DNA of 64,000 nt from Herbinix sp. Its GTDB lineage: Bacteria; Bacillota; Clostridia; Lachnospirales; Lachnospiraceae. Below, one piece after another: positions 27,756 to 37,942 of this stretch. The notes beneath the pieces are model-generated. The model made no database searches, was not told the DNA's origin, and saw only the letters and a list, made by a program, of their open reading frames with translations. Position 1 is the first letter of the stretch. Each line of letters starts with the position of its first letter. The translations under genes were made by a program, and so were the position numbers. The stretch lies in the NCBI GenBank assembly GCA_029256105.1, contig JAQSYO010000011.1, forward strand, positions 1 to 64,000, given 5' to 3'.

Positions 27756-29105
27756 ATGACATACGAAGAAGCAAGAGAATTTATTAACCAATCAAATCAA
27801 TATGGAAATGATCTTGGGCTAGAGAAGGTGAAAGAACTTTTAGCTAGACTTGATAATCCGCAAGATAAATTAAAGTTGATCCATGTTGCCGGAACGAATG
27901 GGAAGGGGTCTACTACTGCATTTATTACTGCAATATTATCCTCTGAAGGTTATCGTGTCGGAAGATACATTTCCCCAGCGGTATTTACTTACAGAGAAGG
28001 AATACAGATAACGAAAAGAATAGAAGAAGATTTACCGCAAGATGCGATGGAAGTAAATGAGACAATTGCACTTACAACTGATTATATAACGGAAAAAGCA
28101 ATTTGTGAAGCGATTACAATCATTAAACCAATTTGCGAAGGAATGCTCAAAGAGGAATTAGCGCACCCGACTGCATTTGAGATAGAAACAGTAATGGCAA
28201 TCCTATATTTCTATTGGGAGCAGGTGGATTTTGCTGTAATTGAGGTAGGCTTGGGGGGAAGATTAGATGCTACGAATGTCATGAGGCATCCAATCTGCTG
28301 TGTTATTACCTCCATTAGTATGGATCATATGCAGTATCTTGGTGACAGCCTGGAACAAATTACGATAGAAAAAGCGGGTATAATTAAGAAGGATACTCCG
28401 GTTATAACCAGTAATAAAGCGACTGAGGTTCTTCAGGTACTTGAACAAACCTGCCGGGAGGTTGGGACGTACCTTACAAATACAGAGATCGATAAGGTAT
28501 CCGATATTCATTATTCACCAGAAGGAACAACATTTTGTTATCTGGAGCAGGAATATAAGATACAACTTTTAGGCAGACACCAGATAGAAAATGCCCTTCT
28601 TGCTATTTGTACAGCAAAAATGCTTCAACAATTAGGATATCTGCTAACGGAGAACTCTATAAAAAATGGCCTTACTCAGGCCAAATGGAGGGGGCGCTTT
28701 GAAATTATTGCCCGTAACCCTTATATGATAATTGATGGTGCTCATAATGAAGACGCTGCATTACAGTTGAAGAAAGCTATCCAAATGTATTTTGCAGACC
28801 GTAGGATTATCTTTATTATGGGTATTTTTGCAGACAAGAATTACCGTAAAGTACTAAAGATTACAGCACCCTTAGCGGAAGTTATTATTACTATAACCCC
28901 TAACAATAGCAGAGCCTTACCCTCTTCACTATTAGCAATAGAGGCAAAAAAATATGGTACTGGAGCTGTAATTGATGCCGGTACCATACAAAATGCAATT
29001 CAATATGCACAACAAGAAGCAGGGATTGATGATGTTATTATCGCTTTTGGTTCCCTATCTTTTCTTGGTGAGCTAAACGATATTATTGCTTCGAATCAGG
29101 ATTAA
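27756..29105 (+). CDS. folC: FolC, folylpolyglutamate / dihydrofolate synthase
   Basis: The 449-aa cytoplasmic enzyme adds glutamate to folates. The Mur-ligase type ATP site IHVAGTNGKGST lies near residue 45, followed by the metal and folate-binding segment VIEVGLGGRLDATN near 162 and SISMDHMQYLG near 188. The C-terminal domain begins with the IIDGAHNEDA motif near 326. The ATG at 27756 has GTGGAGTG upstream. It is probably in one transcript with the methyltransferase. Its last 23 bases overlap the end of the convergent DUF5050 gene. Confidence 0.95.
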   Translation: MTYEEAREFINQSNQYGNDLGLEKVKELLARLDNPQDKLKLIHVAGTNGKGSTTAFITAILSSEGYRVGRYISPAVFTYREGIQITKRIEEDLPQDAMEVNETIALTTDYITEKAICEAITIIKPICEGMLKEELAHPTAFEIETVMAILYFYWEQVDFAVIEVGLGGRLDATNVMRHPICCVITSISMDHMQYLGDSLEQITIEKAGIIKKDTPVITSNKATEVLQVLEQTCREVGTYLTNTEIDKVSDIHYSPEGTTFCYLEQEYKIQLLGRHQIENALLAICTAKMLQQLGYLLTENSIKNGLTQAKWRGRFEIIARNPYMIIDGAHNEDAALQLKKAIQMYFADRRIIFIMGIFADKNYRKVLKITAPLAEVIITITPNNSRALPSSLLAIEAKKYGTGAVIDAGTIQNAIQYAQQEAGIDDVIIAFGSLSFLGELNDIIASNQD

Positions 29106-30117
29106 GTGGACTGAAGATGCTGACATCAGGAGCACCATTTGCTGGCATAATATAAGTATTGGTGTTATCAAAATCCTTAAAAAACACATAACTGTCTGTT
29201 ACATGGATTTGCTTATAATTACCGTCAAGCAAGGTTTCAGAATCCAAAGTTTCTAGATTTATTCTGCTTATACGATTATTTTTGGTATCATCAACTTGAT
29301 AATAAAGATAGTCACCGGTATTCGTGACATTGTAAGTGGAGCAACGTTCATCAACTAAAAGAGTAGGATTAGAGCCGTCACTATTCATCCGGTAAATTCG
29401 ATAATCTTCTTCTGGATTCATATAATAGATGTAATCGCCCATAAAGATAGGGTATGCATAGGACCCGGTGAAAACAGGATGTGTTGTAAAGCTCTCTAAA
29501 TCGAGTGAATTAATATTGTGATCTTTCGCATAACCGACATAATATAAAGAAGTATCTTTGATAGTTGAAGGGATAACGGCATCCTTTAATAATAATCGTT
29601 CCAGAGAACCATCAATTTGATATTTATAAAGATAGAGACCAACTCCTACATCATAACGTTGGAAGTAAATATTGTTACCCTTCAAGGTTAAATAAGCTCC
29701 TGGGTTTCCGGTGATTGCCTTAAGGTTCGAGCCATTCTGGTTAATACGAAAAACGCCTGTGTTATAAAACATCAAAAAATTACCGGATTGATTTTCCCTA
29801 GTGTTATTAGCACGTACATAATAAATATAGTTCTCATCAACATTGATATAAACCGCTTTATCATTGGATACCTTTTTAATGTTAGAACAATCTGAATTCA
29901 TTACATATAGACTACCGTCTGCCATGTCATTACTAAAATAGATTTTTCCCTCATTCTCACAAAAAAGTCCACCATTAATAATATTTCCGGTAGTATTTCC
30001 AATCTCGTCATCATTATTATAATAAGTACGACCAGAAGAATAAATTAACACGCTACCAGTAACCACCACAGTTAATATAGCTAGAATTATTAGGATACGT
30101 TTAACAGATGACAGCAT
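29083..30117 (-). CDS. DUF5050 membrane-anchored beta-propeller-like protein
   Basis: The 344-aa protein has an N-terminal membrane helix (about 5-26) and then repeating blades with the pattern NxIYYVxxxD/G...IxRMNxDGSN, as in DUF5050 proteins. About six blades can be counted, for example IYRMNSDGSNPTLL and ISRINLETLDSETLL. The domain should face outward. DUF5050 proteins have no established function. The ATG at 30117 is preferred over 30138 because GGAGG lies six bases before it. It is one of few minus-strand genes here and overlaps folC tail to tail. Confidence 0.85.
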   Translation of the reverse strand: MLSSVKRILIILAILTVVVTGSVLIYSSGRTYYNNDDEIGNTTGNIINGGLFCENEGKIYFSNDMADGSLYVMNSDCSNIKKVSNDKAVYINVDENYIYYVRANNTRENQSGNFLMFYNTGVFRINQNGSNLKAITGNPGAYLTLKGNNIYFQRYDVGVGLYLYKYQIDGSLERLLLKDAVIPSTIKDTSLYYVGYAKDHNINSLDLESFTTHPVFTGSYAYPIFMGDYIYYMNPEEDYRIYRMNSDGSNPTLLVDERCSTYNVTNTGDYLYYQVDDTKNNRISRINLETLDSETLLDGNYKQIHVTDSYVFFKDFDNTNTYIMPANGAPDVSIFSPLNPDSKQ

Positions 30118-30282
30118 AGATACCTCCACAAAATGCATTTATAGTTTAAATTTATAGTAGAAATTTAATTGGTGATTGCATATAGTCTGAATTATTTATT
30201 AAATTCATTATATATCGACAGATAAAAATATGCAATAAGTAGAAAGACTGGTATTATCCGCAGTCACTACACGAGTTGTAGC

Positions 30283-30311
30283 TTGCAACCATAGGTTTAT
30301 GATAGTATAAT
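30283..30311 (+). promoter_or_regulatory. Promoter of pheA
   Basis: TTGCAA (30283-30288), 17-bp spacer and TATAAT (30306-30311) precede pheA by about 45 bp. The -35 hexamer lies inside a small dyad (GTTGTAGCTTGCAAC) that could be an operator. Confidence 0.6.
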
Positions 30312-30356
30312 GGGTCAAAAGGTTGGTAAAATAATAGGGTTACTGGAGGAAAAGGA

Positions 30357-31490
30357 ATGGTTGATTTACAGGAGAGCAGGAAAAAAATAGATGAAGTGGA
30401 CGAGAAGTTGGTAGAGCTATTTGAATACCGAATGCAGTTGGCAATGGATGTTGCTGATTATAAAAGAAGTGTCGGGAAACCTATCTATGATTCCGAAAGA
30501 GAAGAGGAAAAACTGAAGGCTCTTGCTGCTCTGACTAAGCATGAATTTAATAAAACTGCAGTAGCTGATTTATTTAAACAGATTATGTCCATGAGCCGAA
30601 CATTGCAATATACGCTACTAGATAATCTGGAGAGTTTAGGATTTACATCAGTAGACAATCTAGATAGTGAGAAAACAACTAAGGTGGCTTTCTATGGAGA
30701 AAAAGGATCTTATACCGAGCAAGCAATGCTGGAGTATTTTAAATCCGGAATTACCGGGATCCCTATGGAGACCTTCGGACAGGTGATGCAGGCAATCAAA
30801 GATGGTGAGGCAACGTATGGTGTACTTCCGATTGAGAATTCTTCTACCGGAACACTGTCGGATATTTTTGATCTACTAGCAGAATATGATAATTTTATCA
30901 TCGGTGAGCACTTAGTAAAAATTGAACATAACCTCTGGGGAATACCCGGAGCTAAAATATCGGATATAAAGAAAATATATTCCCATCGTCAAGGTCTACT
31001 TCAATGTTCTGAATTTTTAAAACAGCATAGTGATATCAAGCAAATAGAAGGTGGAAGTACAGCCGGTAGCGCAAGACGCATACTAGAGGAAGGCGATATA
31101 ACACAGGCAGCCATCGCTAGTAAACGTGCAGGAGAATGCCATGGATTACAGTTGTTGCAGGAAGCAATTCACAATGAAGTAAACAATTCTACGCGCTTCA
31201 TTATTATATCTAACCAAAAGATATATAAGAAAGAAGCAAAGCGAACAAGTATCTGCTTTGCAATGTCGAATAAAAGTGGTTCTCTATATCATATGCTTTC
31301 TCACTTTATTTATAATAATATTAATATGACTAAAATTGAATCAAGACCGATTGTAGGAAAGGCCTTTGCCTACCGTTTTTTTGTCGATATTGACGGTGGA
31401 CTTGACGATCCGTCAGTCAAAAATGCGCTCCACTGTATTAAAGAGGAAGCAATCGAAATGAAAATTCTCGGTAGTTATATTCCATTATAA
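30357..31490 (+). CDS. pheA: PheA, bifunctional chorismate mutase / prephenate dehydratase
   Basis: The 377-aa enzyme carries two steps of phenylalanine synthesis. Residues 1-85 are an AroQ chorismate mutase domain (RKKIDEVDEKLVELFEYR; KPIYDSEREEEK). The prephenate dehydratase domain spans about 105-285, with VAFYGEKGSYTEQA, GVLPIENSSTG and the substrate motif NNSTRFIIIS near 279. The ACT domain at the end has the ESRPIVGKAFAYRFFVD motif that binds phenylalanine for feedback inhibition. It is a single gene with its own promoter and a GGAGGAAAAGG site. Confidence 0.95.
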   Translation: MVDLQESRKKIDEVDEKLVELFEYRMQLAMDVADYKRSVGKPIYDSEREEEKLKALAALTKHEFNKTAVADLFKQIMSMSRTLQYTLLDNLESLGFTSVDNLDSEKTTKVAFYGEKGSYTEQAMLEYFKSGITGIPMETFGQVMQAIKDGEATYGVLPIENSSTGTLSDIFDLLAEYDNFIIGEHLVKIEHNLWGIPGAKISDIKKIYSHRQGLLQCSEFLKQHSDIKQIEGGSTAGSARRILEEGDITQAAIASKRAGECHGLQLLQEAIHNEVNNSTRFIIISNQKIYKKEAKRTSICFAMSNKSGSLYHMLSHFIYNNINMTKIESRPIVGKAFAYRFFVDIDGGLDDPSVKNALHCIKEEAIEMKILGSYIPL

Positions 31491-31645
31491 TGATAAAAAC
31501 AATAAATTTCTTCATAAATTTTTCAAAATCTAAACACAAAGTGAACATAATTTATTGATAAACTGTTCCTATCAAAAGAAGATAACAGGTTATAACCTGA
31601 TACCTAAAATAATCTGGAGTACAGTTTTGAAAGGAGACTTTTATT

Positions 31646-33076
31646 ATGAACAATGAGTATAACAATAATGAGCAGAATGAGAATTTAATCAGTAATCAAA
31701 ATCCGGAGAATAATACGGATTATAATGCAAGCCAAAGTAATCAACAAAATTATAGTAGTAACTATACAGGGAATTATTATTCCTATGGAACTCCTAATCA
31801 AGCGAATACACAACCGGGAAATGATCCATATATGGTTTATCCTACTCCGCAATTAGAACAGGAGAAAAAGCCAAAAAAGAAGAGAAAAATATTTGGTGCA
31901 TTTAAGCTTACCGCAGCAGCAGTTGCATTTGGTTTAATAGCTGGCGCAGTATTCCAAGGTTATTACCTTTCAGTTATACCAAAGTCTAGTGACGCAGATA
32001 ATGATACACTTCAAATAGCCCAAGTAACACAAGACACCGGAGGTAAGGATACCATTATACCCACCGGTACTTCCTCAGACTCAGTAGTAACAGATGTGTC
32101 CGATGTTGTATCAAAGGTTATGCCCTCCATAGTAGCAATCAATTCTGCTGCTAATGTAACTAGCTATGATTTCTTCGGAAGAGAATATAATGAGCCGATG
32201 CAAGGTAGTGGCTCTGGCATTATCATAGGGCAGAATGGATCTGAAATCCTGATTGTAACAAATAATCACGTAATTGACGGTGCAAGTTCAATTGAAATTG
32301 TATTTGCTGATGAAACGAAAGCATCCGCTATTGTTAAGGGTGCTGAAGCAAACTCAGATTTAGCAGTGCTTTCCGTTAACTTAAAGGATTTAACAAAAGA
32401 AACCGCAGCTTCCATTAAGGTTGCAGCCTTAGGTAATTCGGATGATTTAAAAGCTGGTGAAATGGCAATTGCTATTGGTAATGCACTTGGTTATGGACAA
32501 TCAGTAACCGTTGGATATATCAGTGCAGTTAACAGAGAAGTTACGATTGAAGATAAGACAATGACATTACTTCAGACAGATGCTGCGATTAACCCCGGTA
32601 ATAGTGGTGGTGCATTGTTAAATTCAGCGGGTCAGGTAATTGGCATCAATTCTGTAAAGTTTGCATCACAAGAAGTAGAAGGTATGGGATATGCAATACC
32701 AATCACGAGTGCATTACCAATGATCAATGAATTAATGAACCGTGAGGTGATTGCAGATAGTGAAAAAGGTTTCCTTGGAATTGAGACTTCAACTGCACAA
32801 GAAGTAACAGAGGAATATGCAACGAGATTTAATATGCCAGTTGGCGTATATGTAAACGATATCGTAGCTGATTCACCAGCAGAAGCTGCTGGCTTAATGC
32901 AAGGCGATATCATCACTGGAGTAAATGATATAAAGATTGAAAAAATTGAAGATCTGATTAGTGCTTTGAGTTATAAAAAGGTTGGAGAAAAAATTAATCT
33001 GGTAATTCAGGAGAAAGAAAAAGGTGTTTATGTGGAAAAAACACTTGAAGTAACTCTTGGTGAACGTCAACAATAA
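31646..33076 (+). CDS. HtrA/DegP-type membrane-anchored serine protease
   Basis: The 476-aa protein has a cytoplasmic N-terminal tail of about 80 residues rich in Asn, Gln and Tyr, a basic stop (KKPKKKRK), one membrane helix (about 86-108), a trypsin-like domain and a PDZ domain (about 370-470). The catalytic triad is H208 (TNNHVID), D238 (NSDLAVL) and S320 (NPGNSGGAL). Such proteases degrade misfolded proteins outside the membrane. The tail is unusually long and low in complexity. AAAGGAG precedes the start and a strong terminator follows. Confidence 0.95.
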   Translation: MNNEYNNNEQNENLISNQNPENNTDYNASQSNQQNYSSNYTGNYYSYGTPNQANTQPGNDPYMVYPTPQLEQEKKPKKKRKIFGAFKLTAAAVAFGLIAGAVFQGYYLSVIPKSSDADNDTLQIAQVTQDTGGKDTIIPTGTSSDSVVTDVSDVVSKVMPSIVAINSAANVTSYDFFGREYNEPMQGSGSGIIIGQNGSEILIVTNNHVIDGASSIEIVFADETKASAIVKGAEANSDLAVLSVNLKDLTKETAASIKVAALGNSDDLKAGEMAIAIGNALGYGQSVTVGYISAVNREVTIEDKTMTLLQTDAAINPGNSGGALLNSAGQVIGINSVKFASQEVEGMGYAIPITSALPMINELMNREVIADSEKGFLGIETSTAQEVTEEYATRFNMPVGVYVNDIVADSPAEAAGLMQGDIITGVNDIKIEKIEDLISALSYKKVGEKINLVIQEKEKGVYVEKTLEVTLGERQQ

Positions 33077-33137
33077 TCCTTATATATAAGAAGTAATAAT
33101 GATTTGCATATACGATAGATGATAATATAAGACATAG

Positions 33138-33180
33138 AAAAAAGCTTAGGAAAGGGATGATCTTTTCTTAAGCTTTTTTT
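33138..33180 (+). terminator. Terminator of the HtrA gene
   Basis: An AAAAAAGCTTAGGAAAG arm pairs with CTTTTCTTAAGCTTTTTT with a 7-nt loop and T7 tail. Sequence from 33181 to 33466 holds no gene; TGTATATTGTATACATA near 33360 is partly palindromic and could be an operator. Confidence 0.85.
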
Positions 33181-33466
33181 CTTACGATTATTAATATTAT
33201 TACTATGCAAAATGTTTGAAAATGGATGGCATTATATAGAATTACTGAGGGAAAACTGATTCTCACAGAATACTAAAAATATATACATATAAAAAATATA
33301 TAGATTGATAATAATATATATAATGACAGAATTGCATTGCAATAGAAGTAGGAATATTGTATATTGTATACATACGTAATCGTTATAGTTATTAGTATGT
33401 AGAGAAAACTAACAGAATCAATACTATAAAATAACATTAACATACGCAGGGTGAGGAGGAATGGAC

Positions 33467-34483
33467 ATGGTGTCTATGAAGGATATCTCAGCCGTATGTG
33501 GAGTATCAATAGCAACTGTGAGTAAGGCTTTGAATGGACATAAGGACATTGGGGAAGAGACAAGTGAGATGGTCAGAAAAGTCGCAAAGGAAATGGGATA
33601 TTTTCCCAATTCATCCGCCAGGACGCTAAAAACGAGAAGAAGCAATAATCTGGGGGTTTTATTTATTGATGAAGCACATAGCGGTTTAACACATGATTAT
33701 TTTGCAAAGGTATTAGAAAGCTTTAAAGTTGCTGTTGAAAAAGAAGGATACGATATTACATTTATCAGCGGAAGTAAACAAAGAAAAGATAAAATGTCAT
33801 ATTTAGATCATTGCCGACACAGGGGATTAGATGGTGTGGTTATTGCGTGTATTAATTATGATGAAGCTGAAGTATTAGAGTTAATACAAAGTAATTTGCC
33901 TGTTGTGACAATTGATCATTTATATAATGATAGAAGTGCTATTATATCGGATAATATTCGAGGCATGAATGAATTGGTGAAATATATTTATGAATGCGGG
34001 CACAGGAAGATAGCGTACATCCACGGAGCTGAAAGTTCTACAGTAACACGTAATCGTTTATCGAGTTTTCATAAGACAGCAAACGAGTTGGGGATTGACG
34101 TTCCGGATGAATATATAAGAGAAGCACCGTACCGTGATACCATTACTACAGAAAAGATAACGATTGAGTTAATAAGCTTACCGAACCCACCTACTTGTAT
34201 TTTGTTCTCAGACGATTTCGCCAGTTTGGGCGGTATTAATGCAATCAAGAGTAGAGGACTTGTTATTCCGAGAGATATATCAATCGCTGGCTACGATGGT
34301 ATCTACGTTACTAGGTTCATTTATCCACAACTCACGACGATTAATCAGGATACACAGAAATTAGGGCAGTTGGCTGCTGAGAAGCTGATTGATTTGATTG
34401 AGAGACCGAAAACAACATTAATAGAACATTTGGTAGTTCCAGGTGAATTAGAAAAAGGTGGTACGGTTGGTGTCATTAATTGA
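33467..34483 (+). CDS. LacI family transcriptional regulator
   Basis: The 338-aa protein has an N-terminal LacI helix-turn-helix (MKDISAVCGVSIATVSKALNG, then a hinge helix SARTLKTRRSNNLGV) and a periplasmic-binding-protein-like sensor domain (about 60-338). It should bind a palindromic operator and respond to a sugar or related ligand. The ATG at 33467 suits the GAGGAGG site best; an ATG at 33461 is only one base away from it. There is no adjacent sugar operon, so the regulon is unknown; a chemoreceptor gene follows 238 bp away after a terminator. Confidence 0.9.
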   Translation: MVSMKDISAVCGVSIATVSKALNGHKDIGEETSEMVRKVAKEMGYFPNSSARTLKTRRSNNLGVLFIDEAHSGLTHDYFAKVLESFKVAVEKEGYDITFISGSKQRKDKMSYLDHCRHRGLDGVVIACINYDEAEVLELIQSNLPVVTIDHLYNDRSAIISDNIRGMNELVKYIYECGHRKIAYIHGAESSTVTRNRLSSFHKTANELGIDVPDEYIREAPYRDTITTEKITIELISLPNPPTCILFSDDFASLGGINAIKSRGLVIPRDISIAGYDGIYVTRFIYPQLTTINQDTQKLGQLAAEKLIDLIERPKTTLIEHLVVPGELEKGGTVGVIN

Positions 34484-34522
34484 ATTTTCAAACCAACGGA
34501 ACGGTTAAAGATAAATAAGGTA

Positions 34523-34556
34523 GACTGTTGCATATAAATTGTAGCAGTCTTTTTTA
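34523..34556 (+). terminator. Terminator of the LacI gene
   Basis: AGACTGTTGCA and TGTAGCAGTCT pair with two wobble pairs over a 7-nt loop, followed by T6. Confidence 0.75.
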
Positions 34557-34589
34557 TATATAAAAACAATAATAATTACTATTATTATA

Positions 34590-34618
34590 TTGATATTTTT
34601 TATAGTATAGTGTAGAAT
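34590..34618 (+). promoter_or_regulatory. Promoter of the chemoreceptor gene
   Basis: TTGATA (34590-34595), 17 bp, TAGAAT (34613-34618). It lies about 100 bp upstream of the start codon. Confidence 0.45.
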
Positions 34619-34721
34619 GTTGATAACACGAATACAGATATAATAGTTATCTGTATTCATGGCAAGTGAAACTGATTGCAGTTTTATCTTGTTTAATAAA
34701 AGGTATTAGGAGGGAAATTGC

Positions 34722-36569
34722 ATGAGGTTAAATAATTTGAAAGTTAGGACACAAGTAATTTTATTGGCTGGAGTATTATTATTGGTAACGGTATTAATAG
34801 CTGGGATATCTATCGCTAATCAATCTAAGGCTACAAAAAACAATCTGATGGTATTGGAAGAAAATATCAGGACTGACTATGATAACACTGTAAGAAGCCA
34901 AGTAGAAGGAATAGTATCTTTACTAGGCGGGATCTATGCAAAACATGAAAACGGCGAATATACCTTAGAAGAAGCAAAGAAAGTAGCGGCTGACACAGTA
35001 CGGGAGATACGCTATGGTGTGGATGGATATTTCTGGATAGACACCTATGAAGGTGATAACGTAGTATATGCGGGAAGTACTTCCGAGGGCACGAATCGTC
35101 TCGATATGGTTGATGAAAATGGGTTTCATATGATAGAGGCAATCATAAAAGCAGGGCAGCAGGAAGGTGGTGGTTTTACCGACTACTGGTTCCCGAGGAT
35201 TAATGAGACAGAAGCTTCGCCAAAGAGGAGCTACAGCTTGGCATTTGAGCCTTTTGGGTGGGTGGTAGGTACAGGTAATTATACGGATTACATAGATAAT
35301 TATATCAATTCAATCGAAGCTAAGGAAAGTAAAGTGGCCACAGATCAGATTATCAAGTTTGTAGTAATATTTGCTGTTTCTTTAATGATTGCAGTAATAA
35401 TTACTATTTATCTGTCCTATAATTTAAATCATTCTTTTAAGACTTTCAGTAAATATTTTAAAAAGCTTGCTACCGGTGATTTTTCAGCACAGCTACCTAA
35501 AACTTATATAAGTAGAAAAGATGACTTCGGATTTCTTGCAAATGAAGTTGAGATTATGAAGGAATCGGTAGCACGGTTGGTTGGAAGCTCACAGAAGGCA
35601 TCTGACAGTATAATCGGAGTTGTGGGACATATCAATGATAATATCAAGATATTAAATGACAACATAGAGGAGGTAGCTGCCACTTCAGAGGAACTTGCGG
35701 CTAGCATGCAAGAAACCGCTGCTTCTGCTGAAGTGATGACAACGACCTCAGCAGAAATTGAGATAGCAACCAGAACCATCGCAGAAAAATCGCAAGAAGC
35801 AGCGCTACAGGTAATTGAGATTAGTAAACGTGCTCAAAATACGAAAGAAGAGATACAGATATCCCAGGAAAAAGCAAATAACATTGGAAATGAAATCGGT
35901 AAGAAACTGGAGAAAGCACTGGAGCAGTCCAAGGTGGTATCCCAAATTAATGTATTAACACATGCAATTATGACGATTACAGCTCAGACAAACTTATTAG
36001 CGCTGAATGCGACAATTGAAGCGGCGAGAGCAGGTGAGAGCGGCAGAGGCTTTGCTGTGGTTGCTGATCAAATTCGTCTACTCGCAGATCAATCAAAAAG
36101 TGCTGTTACAAAAATACAGGAAGTAACCGGAGAAGTTACAGAAGCGATGTCAAATTTATCTGAGAGTTCGAGTGCGTTATTAAATTTTGTATCAAATGAT
36201 ATCTCTACCAACTTCCGCAACTTCTTAAAGGTTGCGGATGCATATAATGAGGATGCAATTTATATGGACAATCTAATTACCGATTTTAGTGCAACTTCAG
36301 AAGAGTTACTAGCTTCTATCGAAAATATCATGCTTTCAGTAAATGAAGTTGCTCAAGCAGCGACCGAGGGTGCGATGGGAACCGGAGATATTGCTGAAAA
36401 AATCTGTAATGTAACAAATATGTCGGCCGAAGTAGCAGAACTAGCAGCTCTCTCCAAGGACAGCTCTTATATATTGAAACAGGAAATATCGAATTTTGTG
36501 ATAGCAAAAGAAGAAGTAGCCTTCAATGAAGCTGGGGAATTTAATCTGCAACCTCAGTGGCAAGCATAA
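34722..36569 (+). CDS. Methyl-accepting chemotaxis protein with sCache domain
   Basis: The 615-aa receptor has TM1 (about 10-30), an extracellular single Cache domain ([33 protein letters not shown]) that probably binds a small organic acid or similar ligand, TM2 (about 207-230), a HAMP segment ([18 protein letters not shown]) and a cytoplasmic signalling helix pair. The CheA/CheW-binding tip reads [19 protein letters not shown]. It lies alone, without che genes nearby. AGGAGGG supports the start. It links to motility; the pili encoded in this window are one possible output, but this is not shown. Confidence 0.95.
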   Translation: MRLNNLKVRTQVILLAGVLLLVTVLIAGISIANQSKATKNNLMVLEENIRTDYDNTVRSQVEGIVSLLGGIYAKHENGEYTLEEAKKVAADTVREIRYGVDGYFWIDTYEGDNVVYAGSTSEGTNRLDMVDENGFHMIEAIIKAGQQEGGGFTDYWFPRINETEASPKRSYSLAFEPFGWVVGTGNYTDYIDNYINSIEAKESKVATDQIIKFVVIFAVSLMIAVIITIYLSYNLNHSFKTFSKYFKKLATGDFSAQLPKTYISRKDDFGFLANEVEIMKESVARLVGSSQKASDSIIGVVGHINDNIKILNDNIEEVAATSEELAASMQETAASAEVMTTTSAEIEIATRTIAEKSQEAALQVIEISKRAQNTKEEIQISQEKANNIGNEIGKKLEKALEQSKVVSQINVLTHAIMTITAQTNLLALNATIEAARAGESGRGFAVVADQIRLLADQSKSAVTKIQEVTGEVTEAMSNLSESSSALLNFVSNDISTNFRNFLKVADAYNEDAIYMDNLITDFSATSEELLASIENIMLSVNEVAQAATEGAMGTGDIAEKICNVTNMSAEVAELAALSKDSSYILKQEISNFVIAKEEVAFNEAGEFNLQPQWQA

Positions 36570-36689
36570 TTCTTACGAAAGTGCTGTTGGTGTCAACAAA
36601 TTTGCAAAGAAAATGGATATTTTTAAAATAGAATAGGAAGATGGAAAATTAATAAAGACAGATATTAAACAATAAAAAGATATTATAAG

Positions 36690-36739
36690 AGATACAGTAA
36701 AGAAGATAGTAGATAGCTTCTTTATTGTATCTGTTTTTA
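36690..36739 (+). terminator. Terminator of the chemoreceptor gene
   Basis: AGATACAGTAAAGAAG (36690-36705) pairs with CTTCTTTATTGTATCT (36717-36732) with one wobble and an 11-nt loop, then a T-run. Confidence 0.85.
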
Positions 36740-37232
36740 TTGTTTTCATATCGGTATGAAGGGAACCTGGATATAGTTTAATTAATAAAACTTCATAGAT
36801 GTTAAATTAGTCGAAAAAACGAAACGTTAATTTTATGAAATTATGGATAAACGAACAGTATTCTGTATCAATTCGTTGCAAACAGTGAATTTTATCCATT
36901 TTAATTATGGTTTAATAGTAACTAATAGCAAATCCGGTATTGGATTACTCTCATCCCGATTTTCGCAACGCGGACATAAGACTCATGTGAAGTAGTTGAA
37001 TATATTCCAATGATTACACTATGAATAAGTGCAGATGTGCAGATTGGCTTTAAGTGCCAACATATGCTATTATGGAACATATTATAAAAATATGGTAAAT
37101 AATAGACAAATAAATACTTTAATGGTATTATTTATGTTAATACCACATCAGGGGTTGGGTCATATATTTTTTGTGTAATATTTTTTGTGGCAGCTGTTAT
37201 TGTCTGAATCTATTATTTGCTATTAATAGACA
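36740..37232. other. Intergenic, no gene seen
   Basis: AT-rich stretch with no open frame of note. It contains one short dyad (TTGGCTTTAAGTGCCAA near 37053) and ends where similarity to the gene at 41535 begins. Confidence 0.5.
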
Positions 37233-37398
37233 GTCAATTAGAAGATTGCAGGTTAGCCGATTAGCAAGTAAATAATATTTGTAATATAATTTTGAAAATG
37301 CCCTCTTTATAAAGAAAAAAGTATAATCAGAAGTATGCCTATAGACTGTGGTACGCTAATATTAATTTTCCGGATTACGAAAAAAGTTGAAATGAATA
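37233..37398 (+). pseudogene. Decayed partial copy of the 41535-42218 gene
   Basis: This 166-bp stretch aligns with 41881-42054 of the intact gene. Shared blocks include TCAATTAGAAGATT, AGAAGTATGCC, TAATATTAA.TTTCC and TACGAAAAAAGTTGAA in the same order, with indels between. It has stops and frameshifts, so it no longer codes. It marks an old duplication on both sides of the 37.4-41.5 kb genes. Confidence 0.8.
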
Positions 37399-37429
37399 AA
37401 AATGAACGGAATAAAAAATGGAGGATTTT

Positions 37430-37915
37430 ATGTCAAAAGTAGCACTTATAATTGTAGATATGCAAAAGAATTGTAAAGAAGCCACGTCTTGTAAAGGTTC
37501 CTTTGAAAAAGCAGTAGAATACATCAATGAAATTAGTCAATATTTTCGTATGAAAAAACAGACGGTTGTAATCATACAGGATATTGAAGCAGGTGGACCT
37601 GAGACGGATGGTTTTAAGTGTGTAGACGAATTAGAAGTATCTGATCATGATATTTTTGTAAATAAAACTTATAGTAATGGTTTTTGGGAAACAGATCTGG
37701 ATACTATCTTAAAACGGGAAGGTGTAGAATGTATTATAATTTGTGGGTTTGCTGTAGAACATTGTGTTCTTTTTACCTACAATGGAGCTATTGAAAGGGG
37801 ATATAAAACTTTTTTACTACAAAATGGAGTCGCGGGATTTGACGATGATGAAGTTAAACGTATTCAGTTACTAAGGTCCGTTATTTGCTATGGAGCTCTT
37901 GAGTACTTTTTGTAA
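37430..37915 (+). CDS. Isochorismatase-like cysteine hydrolase
   Basis: The 161-aa cytoplasmic enzyme belongs to the isochorismatase/nicotinamidase superfamily. The expected triad is visible: Asp in ALIIVDMQK near the start, Lys in FVNKTYSNGF, and the nucleophile Cys in GFAVEHCVLFT. It lacks the clear metal-site signature of nicotinamidases, so the substrate is open. The ATG at 37430 follows GGAGG. An MBL-fold gene follows after 27 bp and is probably in the same transcript. The upstream border is the decayed gene copy. Confidence 0.85.
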   Translation: MSKVALIIVDMQKNCKEATSCKGSFEKAVEYINEISQYFRMKKQTVVIIQDIEAGGPETDGFKCVDELEVSDHDIFVNKTYSNGFWETDLDTILKREGVECIIICGFAVEHCVLFTYNGAIERGYKTFLLQNGVAGFDDDEVKRIQLLRSVICYGALEYFL

Positions 37916-37942
37916 TTAAGTGATGGAAGGAAATATATATTT

